From assembly GCA_944325295.1 (NCBI GenBank), contig CALUZL010000097.1:1-15618 (forward strand): a stretch of DNA of 15,618 nt. The letters are read 5' to 3'. This stretch comes from an uncultured Erysipelotrichaceae bacterium. Its GTDB lineage: Bacteria > Bacillota_I > Bacilli_A > Erysipelotrichales > Erysipelotrichaceae. The notes below the pieces were generated by a model. The model worked only from the letters and a program-made list of their open reading frames with translations. It was not told where the DNA came from and did not search any database. This document shows positions 1 through 7,283 of the stretch, piece after piece. A program made the position numbers and the translations under genes. Every line of letters starts with the position of its first letter. The first letter of the stretch is position 1.

Positions 1-1737
1 AACGTCATCATCGATGTGTTGAGCAGCAATGTCGGCTACGAAGAGAGCTTGTACTATTTGCTTTCAAATGATGTCGATATCAAAGATATTAATAAACTTT
101 TGGCACACTATAAAGAAAATACCAAATCCATCTTACAAGACGATCCATATCGGCCTTATTTTGAAGTCTACGGCATCGGTTTTGCCACTTGTGATGAGAT
201 AGCCTTAAAGCTTGGAATCAGAAAAGATGATCCCAAAAGAAAAGCCGCACTTGCTCATCATTTGATTTCTGAATACTGCTTTCAAAGCGGTGATACATAT
301 GTCGATCATGACACGACTAATAAACTGATCAGCAAATTTGATCACGAACTAAATGGGAGTGAATGCTTAAACGCTGCTCTTTTAGCGCGTCGTATAATCT
401 GTGACAAGGATCATTATTATACCTATGGTTCATTTCAGGATGAAGAAAGCATTGCCAAATATCTCGTTTTTCACAATATTGTCGATGAAACAGTCAAAGA
501 TGAAGTAGTGACTCAAAAACTTGAATCTCTTGCCAAAGACGAGAGTATCATCTATGACGAGAAACAAATAGAGGCCATCTTTAACTTTTTTCACAATAAG
601 CTTTCTTTAATAATAGGTGGTCCGGGCACCGGCAAAACGACTGTCATTAAAGCGATTGCCAAGATTGTTAAAGAGATAGATCCCATGACTTCTTTCCATG
701 TCGTCGCTCCGACCGGAAGAGCTGCCAAACGGATCCGGGAACTTTGTGGCGTGGAATCTTCAACGATCCACTCCTTGCTCAAGTGGGATAAAGAGACCAA
801 CACTTTTACTCACTGTGCAACAAACCCCCTCGCAGTCGATTATTTGATCATTGACGAGTTTTCGATGGTTGATAACTGGCTTTTCCACAAGCTGACCGAT
901 GCCTTAGGAAATGTGAAAAAGTTATGTATGATCGGCGATGATAATCAATTGCCATCTGTCGGCAGTGGTGATCTTCTCCATGACTTGATCATCTCCGACC
1001 TTTTTTCAATCACCAGATTAAAGACGATCTTTCGTCAAAAAGAGGGAAGCGACATCATCGATCTTTGCAACCACGTTTTGGATGGTAACATCGATCTAAA
1101 TAAACACTCAAAGGATTACTTCTTTCTTTTTGATGATCTGAATTGGCGTGAAGATTTGATAGCTGTGATCAAAGATTATTTAGACGAAGGATTTGATATA
1201 AATGATATCCAGCTTCTATCACCGATGTATAAAGGTGCTCTTGGGATCGAAAGTTTAAATTTGCTGATGCAAAGCGTGTTTAATCCTGATACCAAAGAAT
1301 CATTGAAAAGTCGTTATCGTTTATTTAAAGTAGGCGATAAGATCATTCAACTTAAAAATCAAAGTCAGGAAGATGTGTTCAATGGTGATATCGGTACGAT
1401 CGAAGAAATCGAAAACAAAGAAGGTACAAAGCAGCTGATCGCCAGGTTTGATGATGTTTTCATTGAATACAAAGACGATTTCTTGAGCAATATCGCTCTG
1501 GCTTATTGCATATCCGTGCACAAAGCGCAAGGTAGTGAGTATCCGATCGTCATCTTTGCCTTTTCAAAAGCACACGTCCACATGCTCAATAAAAATCTCA
1601 TCTATACGGCGCTGTCTCGAGCCGGTAACAAACTGATCATAATCGGACAAAGGGATGTTTTTCTTAAGGGCATAAAAAGGGACATGGCCAAAAGAAAAAC
1701 TACGCTCGTAAAACGTCTGCTTGAATATAGTGAGTAA
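1..1737 (+). CDS. recD2: RecD2-type SF1B DNA helicase, 5'-truncated by window edge
   Basis: ATP-dependent 5'-3' DNA helicase of the RecD2 (YrrC) family, which acts in DNA repair and replication without RecBC. The reading frame is open from base 1, so the GTG at 16 is internal; 578 residues are visible and I estimate 150 or more N-terminal residues are missing. Counting from the first codon: a helix-hairpin-helix-like region around residues 40-75 (VYGIGFATCDEIA), Walker A GGPGTGKTT at 206-214, motif Ia APTGRAAKR just after 230, Walker B DEFSMVD at 285-291, motif III GDDNQLP at 312-318, FRQ at 344-346, motif V SVHKAQGSE at 505-513 and motif VI YTALSRA at 535-541. All helicase motifs look intact. 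It ends 225 bases before alaS, and the alaS promoter sits inside its last codons. B. subtilis has yrrC upstream of alaS in the same orientation, which supports the assignment over AddA/B- or TraA-type relatives. Confidence 0.95.
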   Translation, partial: NVIIDVLSSNVGYEESLYYLLSNDVDIKDINKLLAHYKENTKSILQDDPYRPYFEVYGIGFATCDEIALKLGIRKDDPKRKAALAHHLISEYCFQSGDTYVDHDTTNKLISKFDHELNGSECLNAALLARRIICDKDHYYTYGSFQDEESIAKYLVFHNIVDETVKDEVVTQKLESLAKDESIIYDEKQIEAIFNFFHNKLSLIIGGPGTGKTTVIKAIAKIVKEIDPMTSFHVVAPTGRAAKRIRELCGVESSTIHSLLKWDKETNTFTHCATNPLAVDYLIIDEFSMVDNWLFHKLTDALGNVKKLCMIGDDNQLPSVGSGDLLHDLIISDLFSITRLKTIFRQKEGSDIIDLCNHVLDGNIDLNKHSKDYFFLFDDLNWREDLIAVIKDYLDEGFDINDIQLLSPMYKGALGIESLNLLMQSVFNPDTKESLKSRYRLFKVGDKIIQLKNQSQEDVFNGDIGTIEEIENKEGTKQLIARFDDVFIEYKDDFLSNIALAYCISVHKAQGSEYPIVIFAFSKAHVHMLNKNLIYTALSRAGNKLIIIGQRDVFLKGIKRDMAKRKTTLVKRLLEYSE

Positions 1738-1750
1738 ATTAGTATATAAT
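1721..1750 (+). promoter_or_regulatory. Probable sigma-A promoter of the alaS T-box transcript
   Basis: A perfect -10 box TATAAT at 1745-1750 is preceded by TTGAAT (4 of 6 matches to TTGACA) at 1721-1726, with an 18-base spacer. The -35 box lies in the last codons of recD2. The predicted transcription start is near 1757, just upstream of T-box stem I, as expected. This is a consensus match only; the start has not been mapped. Confidence 0.75.
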
Positions 1751-1756
1751 ACACGC

Positions 1757-1950
1757 GTACGAAGAAAGGAGTAGTACCGATAAGGAATTGTAAAGAGAAC
1801 AGGTGGTCGGTGTAAACCTGTCATAAATTATCGGGAAGCCGCTTTTTAGTCTGATGAACTCAGCGTATATCTGCGTTAAAGATCAAAGTGACAAATCAAG
1901 GTGGTACCTCGCAAACATTGCGACCTTAGGTAGCGCCTTTATTTTATTTT
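1757..1950 (+). promoter_or_regulatory. T-box riboswitch (tRNA-Ala sensing) upstream of alaS
   Basis: The leader binds uncharged tRNA-Ala and controls premature termination before alaS. Stem I contains AGTA (1773-1776) facing GAA (1835-1837), the usual E-loop pair. Above it is the perfect helix CCGATAA (1777-1783) with TTATCGG (1828-1834), then the AGAGA bulge (1794-1798), the distal helix ACAGGT (1799-1804) with ACCTGT (1816-1821), and the conserved GGTGTAA loop (1809-1815). The specifier region after GAA reads GCC (1838-1840) then GCT (1841-1843), both alanine codons, so I cannot tell which one is read. The T-box core AAGGTGGTACC is at 1898-1908; its TGGT bulge can pair with the ACCA end of tRNA-Ala. 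A small hairpin (CTGA/TCAG, 1851-1863) may be stem II or III. Confidence 0.95.
1898..1950 (+). terminator. T-box regulated intrinsic terminator
   Basis: The 11-base segment at 1898-1908, which includes the T-box core, pairs with GGTAGCGCCTT at 1929-1939 (one G-U, one G-G mismatch). It encloses the perfect inner hairpin TCGCAA (1909-1914) / TTGCGA (1918-1923) with loop ACA. A T-rich run follows at 1938-1950. Because the 5' strand is the tRNA-binding T-box itself, terminator and antiterminator are mutually exclusive, as in the family. Confidence 0.85.
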
Positions 1951-1962
1951 CGGAGGTTAGGG

Positions 1963-4587
1963 ATGAAAAAATTAACAGGAAATGAAGTAAGAAAAGCTTT
2001 TTTGGAATTTTTTGAATCAAAAGGGCACATGATTGAACCGAGCGCCAGTTTGGTTCCCGTCAATGATCCGAGTCTGCTTTGGATCAACGCCGGTGTAGCT
2101 GCTTTAAAGAAATATTTCGATGGCAGAGAAAAACCGAGAGTCAGAAGGATATGTAATGCGCAAAAATGTATTCGTACTAACGATATTGAAAATGTCGGCA
2201 AGACTGCAAGACATCATACTTTTTTTGAAATGCTCGGTAATTTTTCAATCGGCGATTATTTCAAAGAAGAGGCACTGAAGTACGCCTGGGAATTTTTGAC
2301 ATCAGAGAAATGGCTCGGCCTTGATAAGGACAAATTATATGTAACTGTCTATATCGATGATGATGAAGCTTACCGCATATGGACACAAATAAATAACGTC
2401 TCACCAGCACACATTTTAAAAACAGCCGATAACTTTTGGCAGATCGGTGAGGGACCGTGCGGACCTGACAGCGAGATCTTTTATGATCGCGGTGAAAAAT
2501 ACGATCCTGAAGGGCTTGGCGAGAAGCTTTTCTTTGAAGAGATGGAAAACGATCGCTATGTCGAAGTTTGGAACGTCGTCTTCTCACAATACGATGCCAA
2601 AGAAGGTGTTGATCGCAAGGACTTCAAAGAATTACCACAAAAAAATATCGATACCGGTATGGGCCTTGAAAGACTCGTTTCGATCATTCAAGACGGTGAG
2701 ACCAATTTTGATACTGATCTGTTTTTACCGATAATCGAAAAAACTAAAGAATATTCAAAGAAACCATACGAAAATGAACACAAAATGGCATATCGGGTTA
2801 TTGCCGACCATATCAGAACGGTCACTTTTGCCCTGGCGGATGGCGCTACATTTTCTAATGAAGGGCGAGGATATGTTTTGCGCAGGGTTTTAAGAAGAGC
2901 TTGCCGTTACGGTCGAAGTCTTGGCATCCAAAAGGCTTTTATGTATGAACTTGTCGATACTGTTTGCTTGATCAATGAAGGCTATTATCCTTACTTAAAT
3001 GACAAAAAAGATATGATCAAGAAATTGATCCGCAAAGAAGAAGAGATGTTTTTGGAAACTTTAAGCAATGGTGAAAAACTGCTTGACGATGCACTCAAAA
3101 ATGTCCGCAACGACACCCTCGATGGCGAAGTCATCTTCAAACTGTATGACACATACGGTTTCCCTAAAGAGATCACCGTCGAAATTGCTCAAGATCGCGG
3201 TATCAAGTGTGATCTTGAAGGTTTTAAAAGAGCTATGCAGCATCAAAAAGAGATGGCAAGATCTTCACGAGCCAACTTGGAATCGATGCACAATCAATCA
3301 GAAGATCTTCTTTCATTTAAAGAACCTTTTGAATTCATCGGCTACACGGATAACTCTTGTAAAGCCGAAGTCACCGGGGTCTTCAAGGATGGAATACGTA
3401 TCGACAAAAGCGATGATATCTGCGATATCGCCTTTGATAAATCGCCATTTTATGCTGAAAGCGGCGGTCAGGTAGCTGACAGCGGCATTATTGAAAACGA
3501 TCACTTCAAAGCTGAAGTATCAGATGTTAAAAAGGCACCAAATGGCCAGTTTTTACATCGAGTAAAAGTAATCGAAGGCTACTTGAAAAAAGGTGACAGT
3601 GTCGATCTGAGGATAGATGTCGCCAGAAGAAACAAAATAAGGGCTAATCATTCTTCACTCCATCTTTTACAAAGTGCTCTTATCAAGATCCTTGGCGACC
3701 ATGTCAGACAAGCCGGATCATATGTTTGCGATTCATATGCCCGTTTTGACTTTACCCACTTTGAAAAGATCGCCGATGCCGATCTAAAAAGGATCGAAAG
3801 CGAAGTCAACAGCTATATCATGGAAGCTTTGCCGGTTAAAACGGTCGTCTATACAGATATCGAAGAGGCAAAAAAACAGGGTGCGATCGCTCTTTTTGAC
3901 GAAAAATATGAAGATAAAGTCAGAGTCGTTACGATGGGCGATGTCTCGAAAGAATTCTGTGGCGGTACCCATGTCAATAACACCCAAGATCTTGGCGTAT
4001 TCAAGATCCGCTATGAAGAATCGATCGGGTCAGGTATCCGCAGGATAGAATGTGTTACAAAAATGGTTGCCTATGAAGATTTTGCAGATATTCAAAACAC
4101 CCTTGAAGATCTGGCATTGAAGCTTGGCCTTAAAGGAGTGAGTTCCATTGGCGATAAAGTTGAATCATTACTTTTAAACATCGATGAACTGCGCCATGAA
4201 AACAGCAAGCTCAAAACAGAACTTCTGCAATATCAGGCTGATGAGCTCATAGGTAAAGCTAAGATCAAAGATGACAAAAAATATCTGTTTCTCAAACTTG
4301 AAAACAGTGATGTCAAGCTAAAAGATTTTGCCATGGCTTTAAAAAATAAACTCAACGACGGACTGGTGTTCATCGCTAATGTAGCCGCTGGCAAGGTCAC
4401 ATTCGTCTGCACGATCAGTGAGGGACTGATTAGAGATGGTCTTAAAGCCGGCGATATCATCAAAAAAGCCTGTGCCCTTACAAATGGTAAAGGTGGCGGC
4501 AGAAATGATGTTGCGCAAGGAGGGGGACAAGATCTTGGCAACATCGACGAGGTATTGCAGACCATCGAAAAAGATATCATGTCATAA
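1963..4587 (+). CDS. alaS: Alanyl-tRNA synthetase
   Basis: Cytoplasmic class II synthetase that charges tRNA-Ala with alanine and clears Ser- and Gly-tRNA-Ala. Its 874 residues match the usual full length (E. coli 875). The catalytic core shows RHHTFFEMLGNFSIGD from about residue 83, GEGPCGPDSE from about 162 and the class II motif 3 region IDTGMGLERL near 229. The editing domain has the zinc ligands H563, H567, C666 and H670 (HSSLH and CGGTH) and a conserved Q583. A heptad-like region around 715-760 leads to C-Ala with the glycine-rich GKGGGRNDVAQGGG near 841. The usual Thr before the second zinc histidine (HTATH or HSATH in relatives) is Leu566 here. The start is fixed by GGAGG at 1952-1956, six bases upstream. 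Expression is controlled by the T-box leader: uncharged tRNA-Ala should allow read-through. Confidence 0.98.
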   Translation: MKKLTGNEVRKAFLEFFESKGHMIEPSASLVPVNDPSLLWINAGVAALKKYFDGREKPRVRRICNAQKCIRTNDIENVGKTARHHTFFEMLGNFSIGDYFKEEALKYAWEFLTSEKWLGLDKDKLYVTVYIDDDEAYRIWTQINNVSPAHILKTADNFWQIGEGPCGPDSEIFYDRGEKYDPEGLGEKLFFEEMENDRYVEVWNVVFSQYDAKEGVDRKDFKELPQKNIDTGMGLERLVSIIQDGETNFDTDLFLPIIEKTKEYSKKPYENEHKMAYRVIADHIRTVTFALADGATFSNEGRGYVLRRVLRRACRYGRSLGIQKAFMYELVDTVCLINEGYYPYLNDKKDMIKKLIRKEEEMFLETLSNGEKLLDDALKNVRNDTLDGEVIFKLYDTYGFPKEITVEIAQDRGIKCDLEGFKRAMQHQKEMARSSRANLESMHNQSEDLLSFKEPFEFIGYTDNSCKAEVTGVFKDGIRIDKSDDICDIAFDKSPFYAESGGQVADSGIIENDHFKAEVSDVKKAPNGQFLHRVKVIEGYLKKGDSVDLRIDVARRNKIRANHSSLHLLQSALIKILGDHVRQAGSYVCDSYARFDFTHFEKIADADLKRIESEVNSYIMEALPVKTVVYTDIEEAKKQGAIALFDEKYEDKVRVVTMGDVSKEFCGGTHVNNTQDLGVFKIRYEESIGSGIRRIECVTKMVAYEDFADIQNTLEDLALKLGLKGVSSIGDKVESLLLNIDELRHENSKLKTELLQYQADELIGKAKIKDDKKYLFLKLENSDVKLKDFAMALKNKLNDGLVFIANVAAGKVTFVCTISEGLIRDGLKAGDIIKKACALTNGKGGGRNDVAQGGGQDLGNIDEVLQTIEKDIMS

Positions 4588-4611
4588 ATTCCCTTTATTT
4601 TAAATCATCTG

Positions 4612-4620
4612 TATTATAAA
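4612..4620 (+). promoter_or_regulatory. Weak candidate -10 region for the ireB-ruvX operon
   Basis: The 56-base gap between alaS and ireB is very A/T-rich and holds overlapping TATTAT (4612-4617) and TATAAA (4615-4620) hexamers about 25-30 bases before the ATG. I see no convincing -35 box at 16-18 bases. It may be a weak promoter or simply A/T-rich spacer; there is no clear terminator after alaS, so read-through is also possible. Confidence 0.25.
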
Positions 4621-4643
4621 ATAAGAAAAAGGAGGCTAAGAAT

Positions 4644-4904
4644 ATGGCTAAAGATATCGACCAGACAATGGCGTTTCATGCTGATTTAATTCGTCGTGAA
4701 AATATACGATTATTGTTGTCGGAAGTTGAAGTTGCTTTGAAAGAACGCGGTTATAATGCTACAAACCAGATAACAGGCTATCTGATCTCTAATGATCCTG
4801 CGTATATTTCTAGTCATAATAACGCTCGTTCTAAGATTCAAAGCGTTGAACGCTATGAGATCATTGAAGAGTTAGTGCGTTTCTATCTCGAGCATAAACA
4901 ATGA
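4644..4904 (+). CDS. ireB: IreB family regulatory phosphoprotein (UPF0297)
   Basis: Small cytoplasmic protein of the IreB/YrzL family. In Enterococcus faecalis the family member is a substrate of the PASTA-domain Ser/Thr kinase IreK and affects cephalosporin tolerance. The 86 residues are full length. The family core is clear: GYNATNQITGYLISNDPAYI (38-57), a following SxNNAR segment, and ERYEIIEELVRFYLEH near the end. The N-terminus reads DQTMAF, where Thr8 aligns with the phosphorylated Thr7 region (DETVRF) of the enterococcal protein, so kinase control is plausible here, though no kinase is in the window. GGAGG at 4631-4635 gives an eight-base spacing to the ATG. Its stop overlaps the ruvX start (ATGA at 4901-4904), which implies translational coupling; ireB-ruvX-DUF1292 is a conserved triplet in Bacilli. 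Confidence 0.93.
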   Translation: MAKDIDQTMAFHADLIRRENIRLLLSEVEVALKERGYNATNQITGYLISNDPAYISSHNNARSKIQSVERYEIIEELVRFYLEHKQ

Positions 4905-5332
4905 GAATTGTCGGTTTTGATTTAGGCACTAAGACCCTGGGCGTCGCTGTTTCCGATAGCTCACAAAAAATCGCCTTTTCTAAAGAGACGATCCGCTACG
5001 AGGGTGAAGGTCTGTCATCTTTGGCTCAAAAAGCTTGCGAGTACTTAAAGGCAGTGCCGGCAGATACGGTTGTCTTGGGACTTCCGAAGCATATGAATGG
5101 CGATATGGGTGAGAGCGCAAAGAGAGTCATTGCCTTTAAAGAGGAACTTCTAAAGCACGATATGGAGTTAAAGATCGAACTTTGGGACGAAAGGCTTACT
5201 ACTAAGATCGCTCTCAATACGATCGCTTTTACCAAGACCGCTAATAAGGCCAAAAAACGACATGAAAAAGTCGATTCTTTGGCTGCTCAGAATATCTTAC
5301 AGTCATATCTCGATAGGATAAACAGAGTTTGA
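4901..5332 (+). CDS. ruvX: RuvX/YqgF RNase H-fold nuclease (putative Holliday junction resolvase)
   Basis: Small cytoplasmic nuclease of the YqgF family, linked in E. coli to maturation of the 16S rRNA 5' end and proposed as a Holliday junction resolvase. The 143 residues are the usual length. The RNase H-like acidic sites are visible: Asp7 in FDLGTKTLGVA, the LGLPKHMNGDMG segment (59-70), Asp96-Glu97 in DERLTT (96-101) and Asp125 in VDSLAAQNIL. There is no separate Shine-Dalgarno; the ATG sits in the ATGA overlap with ireB, so it is probably translated by reinitiation. DUF1292 starts one base after its stop. The biological role in Firmicutes (rRNA processing versus recombination) cannot be decided from sequence. 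Confidence 0.95.
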   Translation: MRIVGFDLGTKTLGVAVSDSSQKIAFSKETIRYEGEGLSSLAQKACEYLKAVPADTVVLGLPKHMNGDMGESAKRVIAFKEELLKHDMELKIELWDERLTTKIALNTIAFTKTANKAKKRHEKVDSLAAQNILQSYLDRINRV

Positions 5333-5333
5333 T

Positions 5334-5573
5334 ATGGGAAATTTGATCTATATAAAAGATGACGAAGGTAATGAAGTAGAGATGGAGATCTACTTTACCT
5401 TTGATGCCAACGATAAACATTACGTATTGTTACACGAAAAGAACAACGAAGAGGACTTCTATCCTTTTACATACGATAAAGACGGAAATATTCAAGCCGT
5501 AGAAGATCAAGATGAATTTGCCATGTGTCTTGAAGTCTTCAATTCTTTTGAAGGTTATGAAGATGAAGAATAA
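5334..5573 (+). CDS. DUF1292 protein (YrzB-like)
   Basis: A 79-residue, strongly acidic protein of the DUF1292 family (B. subtilis YrzB), for which I know of no established function. The sequence is rich in Asp and Glu with aromatic beta-strand-like segments (IYFTFDANDKHYVLLHE, FYPFTYDKDGNI), and has no membrane segment, signal peptide or metal motif. Recognition rests on size, composition and its fixed place after ireB and ruvX. The only ribosome-site-like sequence is AGGA at 5315-5318, too far upstream (15 bases), and only one base separates it from the ruvX stop, so coupled translation is likely. Its 3' end overlaps the start of mltG by 11 bases. Confidence 0.85.
   Translation: MGNLIYIKDDEGNEVEMEIYFTFDANDKHYVLLHEKNNEEDFYPFTYDKDGNIQAVEDQDEFAMCLEVFNSFEGYEDEE
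5550..5554 (+). promoter_or_regulatory. Ribosome binding site deciding the mltG start
   Basis: GAAGG lies inside the DUF1292 gene, eight bases before the ATG at 5563. The nearby ATG at 5557 is only two bases away and the ATG at 5512 has no site, so 5563 is preferred. Confidence 0.55.
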
Positions 5574-6621
5574 AGTGAAGGTGATCCTTGGCATTCTTAC
5601 TGTTTTAGTCGTTATGATTGCTTGCGGCCTTTATTTTTTATTTGATCAGGTAAAGGCCAAAGGTGATCATCATGAAACGATATTTACGGTGTCTTTAAAT
5701 GATTCCGGCAAAGATGTCTTCAACAAACTTGAAAGCGAAGGAATTATTAAAAACGGTGATATCGCTTATTATTATGCGCGTGTCTTTGAAGATATTGACT
5801 TTAAAGCCGGCGATTATGAAGTAAACAGCGATATGAGCGTCTCAGAGATCGTGAGTTATCTGAATGATGCGACAAATGCCCTTGTCGATACCGTCTCAAT
5901 AACATTCCCTGAAGGTGATTGGCTAAAAGATTACGCCGAGAAACTGGCAGAAGTAACTGATGTCAGTTCAGAAGAACTTTTGACATATTGGAATGATAAA
6001 GAGGTCATCCGCTCTTATATGGATGAGTACCCATTTTTGACCGAAGAAATATTCAATGACGATAGCCGCTATTATCTTGAAGGCTATCTCTTTCCAAACA
6101 CTTATGAATTTTATCGTGACACCGATCCCGATGAGATCACCAGACGTTTTTTAGACCAGACACTGAGCGTCTACCAACAATACGCTCAAGAGTTTCAAAA
6201 TTCCTCGCTGAGTGTTCACGAAATCTTTACCTTGGCTTCAATCGTCCAGTATGAAGCGGCAAAGCCTCAGGACATGAAGACAATAGCGAGCGTGTTCTTA
6301 AATCGGTTAGCTATTGACATGCCGCTGCAAAGTTCCGTGACCGTTTGTTATGCCATGGACATCGATAAAGAAAACGATTCGTGGACGATGTGTGAATACA
6401 ATCCCGATTTTGATTCGCCATATAACACTTATATGTACTACGGTCTGCCTCCGGGACCTATATTAAATCCGGGACTTGATGCCCTTGTTGCGGTACTGGA
6501 ACCCGAAAATACCGATTACTACTTTTTCATGGCTGATGTGTGTGGTGATGGCACTGTCTACTATTCGGAAGACTACGCTACCCATCAAGCCTATATCGAC
6601 GAATACCTGACATGTTATTAG
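5563..6621 (+). CDS. mltG: Endolytic murein transglycosylase MltG (YceG-like)
   Basis: Membrane-anchored lytic transglycosylase that cuts nascent peptidoglycan glycan strands and so ends their polymerisation. From the ATG at 5563 the protein has 352 residues, near the usual length. There is a short basic N-terminus, one membrane helix (about 5-27), an extracellular LysM-like region, then the YceG domain: LEGYLFPNTYEF (172-183), ASIVQYEAAK with the catalytic Glu at 231 (equivalent to E. coli Glu218), VFLNRL, MPLQSSVTVCYA, SPYNTYMYYGLPPGPILNPG (285-304) and a final YYFFMAD. The residue two before the catalytic Glu is Gln229, where E. coli has Glu. Frames in use further upstream (ATG 5512) would add residues encoded within DUF1292 and are less likely. 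It follows DUF1292 as in Bacillus, but is directly followed by udk, without the yrrMNO genes. Confidence 0.95.
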   Translation: MKNKVKVILGILTVLVVMIACGLYFLFDQVKAKGDHHETIFTVSLNDSGKDVFNKLESEGIIKNGDIAYYYARVFEDIDFKAGDYEVNSDMSVSEIVSYLNDATNALVDTVSITFPEGDWLKDYAEKLAEVTDVSSEELLTYWNDKEVIRSYMDEYPFLTEEIFNDDSRYYLEGYLFPNTYEFYRDTDPDEITRRFLDQTLSVYQQYAQEFQNSSLSVHEIFTLASIVQYEAAKPQDMKTIASVFLNRLAIDMPLQSSVTVCYAMDIDKENDSWTMCEYNPDFDSPYNTYMYYGLPPGPILNPGLDALVAVLEPENTDYYFFMADVCGDGTVYYSEDYATHQAYIDEYLTCY

Positions 6622-6624
6622 GAG
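6620..6624 (+). promoter_or_regulatory. Ribosome binding site deciding the udk start
   Basis: AGGAG overlaps the mltG stop and lies five bases before the ATG at 6630. This places the udk start there and not at the ATG at 6612, which has no site. Confidence 0.75.
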
Positions 6625-6629
6625 AACAA

Positions 6630-7250
6630 ATGCAAAACAAGCCTCTTATAATCGGGATTGCCGGTGGCAGTGCTTCCGGCAAATCTTCGATCGCCAAAAA
6701 ACTTGAAGCTGCATTCGACGGCAAGAAAGTCATCAAGATCAAGGAAGACGATTATTATAACGACCAAAAAGACATGACGATGCAAGAACGCCTTTTGGTC
6801 AATTATGACCATCCATTCGCTTTTGACCATAAATTTTTGATCGAACAGTTGACTTCGCTGATCGATGGTAATCCCATTGACAAGCCGACCTATGATTATG
6901 TAAACAATACCCGTAGTGAAGTAACTGAAAGAATCGAAAGCGGAGACGTCATAATTTTAGAAGGTCTGTTTGTTTTGGAAGACGAGGAGATTCGCAAATT
7001 ACTAGATATCAAGATCTTTGTCGATACACCGCCGGACGTTCGTTTTATCAGGAGACTAAAAAGAGATGTCAAAGAAAGAGGCCGTTCGATCGACAGTGTC
7101 ATCAATCAATATCTCAATGTTGTGCGCCTGATGCATGACCAATTCATCGAACCGTCTAAAAAATACGCCGACTTGATCATTCCGGAAGGTGGGCACAATG
7201 TTGTGGCGATTGATCTTTTGATCACAAAAATATCTAGTATCATAAATTAA
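6630..7250 (+). CDS. udk: Uridine kinase (uridine/cytidine kinase)
   Basis: Cytoplasmic pyrimidine salvage enzyme that phosphorylates uridine and cytidine to UMP and CMP with ATP or GTP. It has 206 residues (B. subtilis Udk 211). The P-loop GGSASGKSS is at 12-20. It is followed by the substrate-binding EDDYYNDQ, the NYDHPFAFD segment, PTYDYVNNTRS, and VIILEGLFVLEDEEIR (Walker B-like). The lid contains RFIRRLKRDVKERGRS, and the C-terminal part reads FIEPSKKYADLIIPEGG. These are in the order typical of Udk and distinguish it from phosphoribulokinase or pantothenate kinase. Adjacency to mltG upstream and greA downstream matches Bacilli. Confidence 0.97.
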   Translation: MQNKPLIIGIAGGSASGKSSIAKKLEAAFDGKKVIKIKEDDYYNDQKDMTMQERLLVNYDHPFAFDHKFLIEQLTSLIDGNPIDKPTYDYVNNTRSEVTERIESGDVIILEGLFVLEDEEIRKLLDIKIFVDTPPDVRFIRRLKRDVKERGRSIDSVINQYLNVVRLMHDQFIEPSKKYADLIIPEGGHNVVAIDLLITKISSIIN

Positions 7251-7274
7251 AAAGTGTTAAAATCTTTAAGAATT

Positions 7275-7279
7275 GGAGG
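7275..7279 (+). promoter_or_regulatory. Ribosome binding site deciding the greA start
   Basis: GGAGG lies four bases before the ATG at 7284. The in-frame upstream GTG at 7254 has no such site and would add ten residues not typical of GreA. Confidence 0.8.
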
Positions 7280-7283
7280 AAAT

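Noticed and set aside
16..18. GTG at 16 as the recD2 start
   Set aside because: The frame is open upstream to base 1 and the residues before the GTG continue naturally; conserved RecD2 N-terminal sequence is missing, so the gene begins before the window.
2261..2587. Minus-strand open frames across alaS, recD2, comEC and others
   Set aside because: They lack ribosome sites and family motifs and mirror the codon pattern of the + strand genes; treated as shadows.
4596..4623. Hairpin TATTTTA / TAAAATA after alaS as a terminator
   Set aside because: The stem is A/T only, seven pairs, with a long loop and no T-run; it overlaps the candidate -10 region and is probably chance in A/T-rich spacer.
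5512..5562. Longer mltG start at ATG 5512
   Set aside because: It would place 17 extra residues inside DUF1292 ahead of the basic-then-hydrophobic start and has no ribosome site; GAAGG precedes the ATG at 5563 at a good distance.
5605..5628. Lipoprotein lipobox in MltG (MIAC)
   Set aside because: The hydrophobic segment continues after the cysteine (GLYFLF), the -3 residue is Met, and MltG proteins are normally single-pass membrane proteins.
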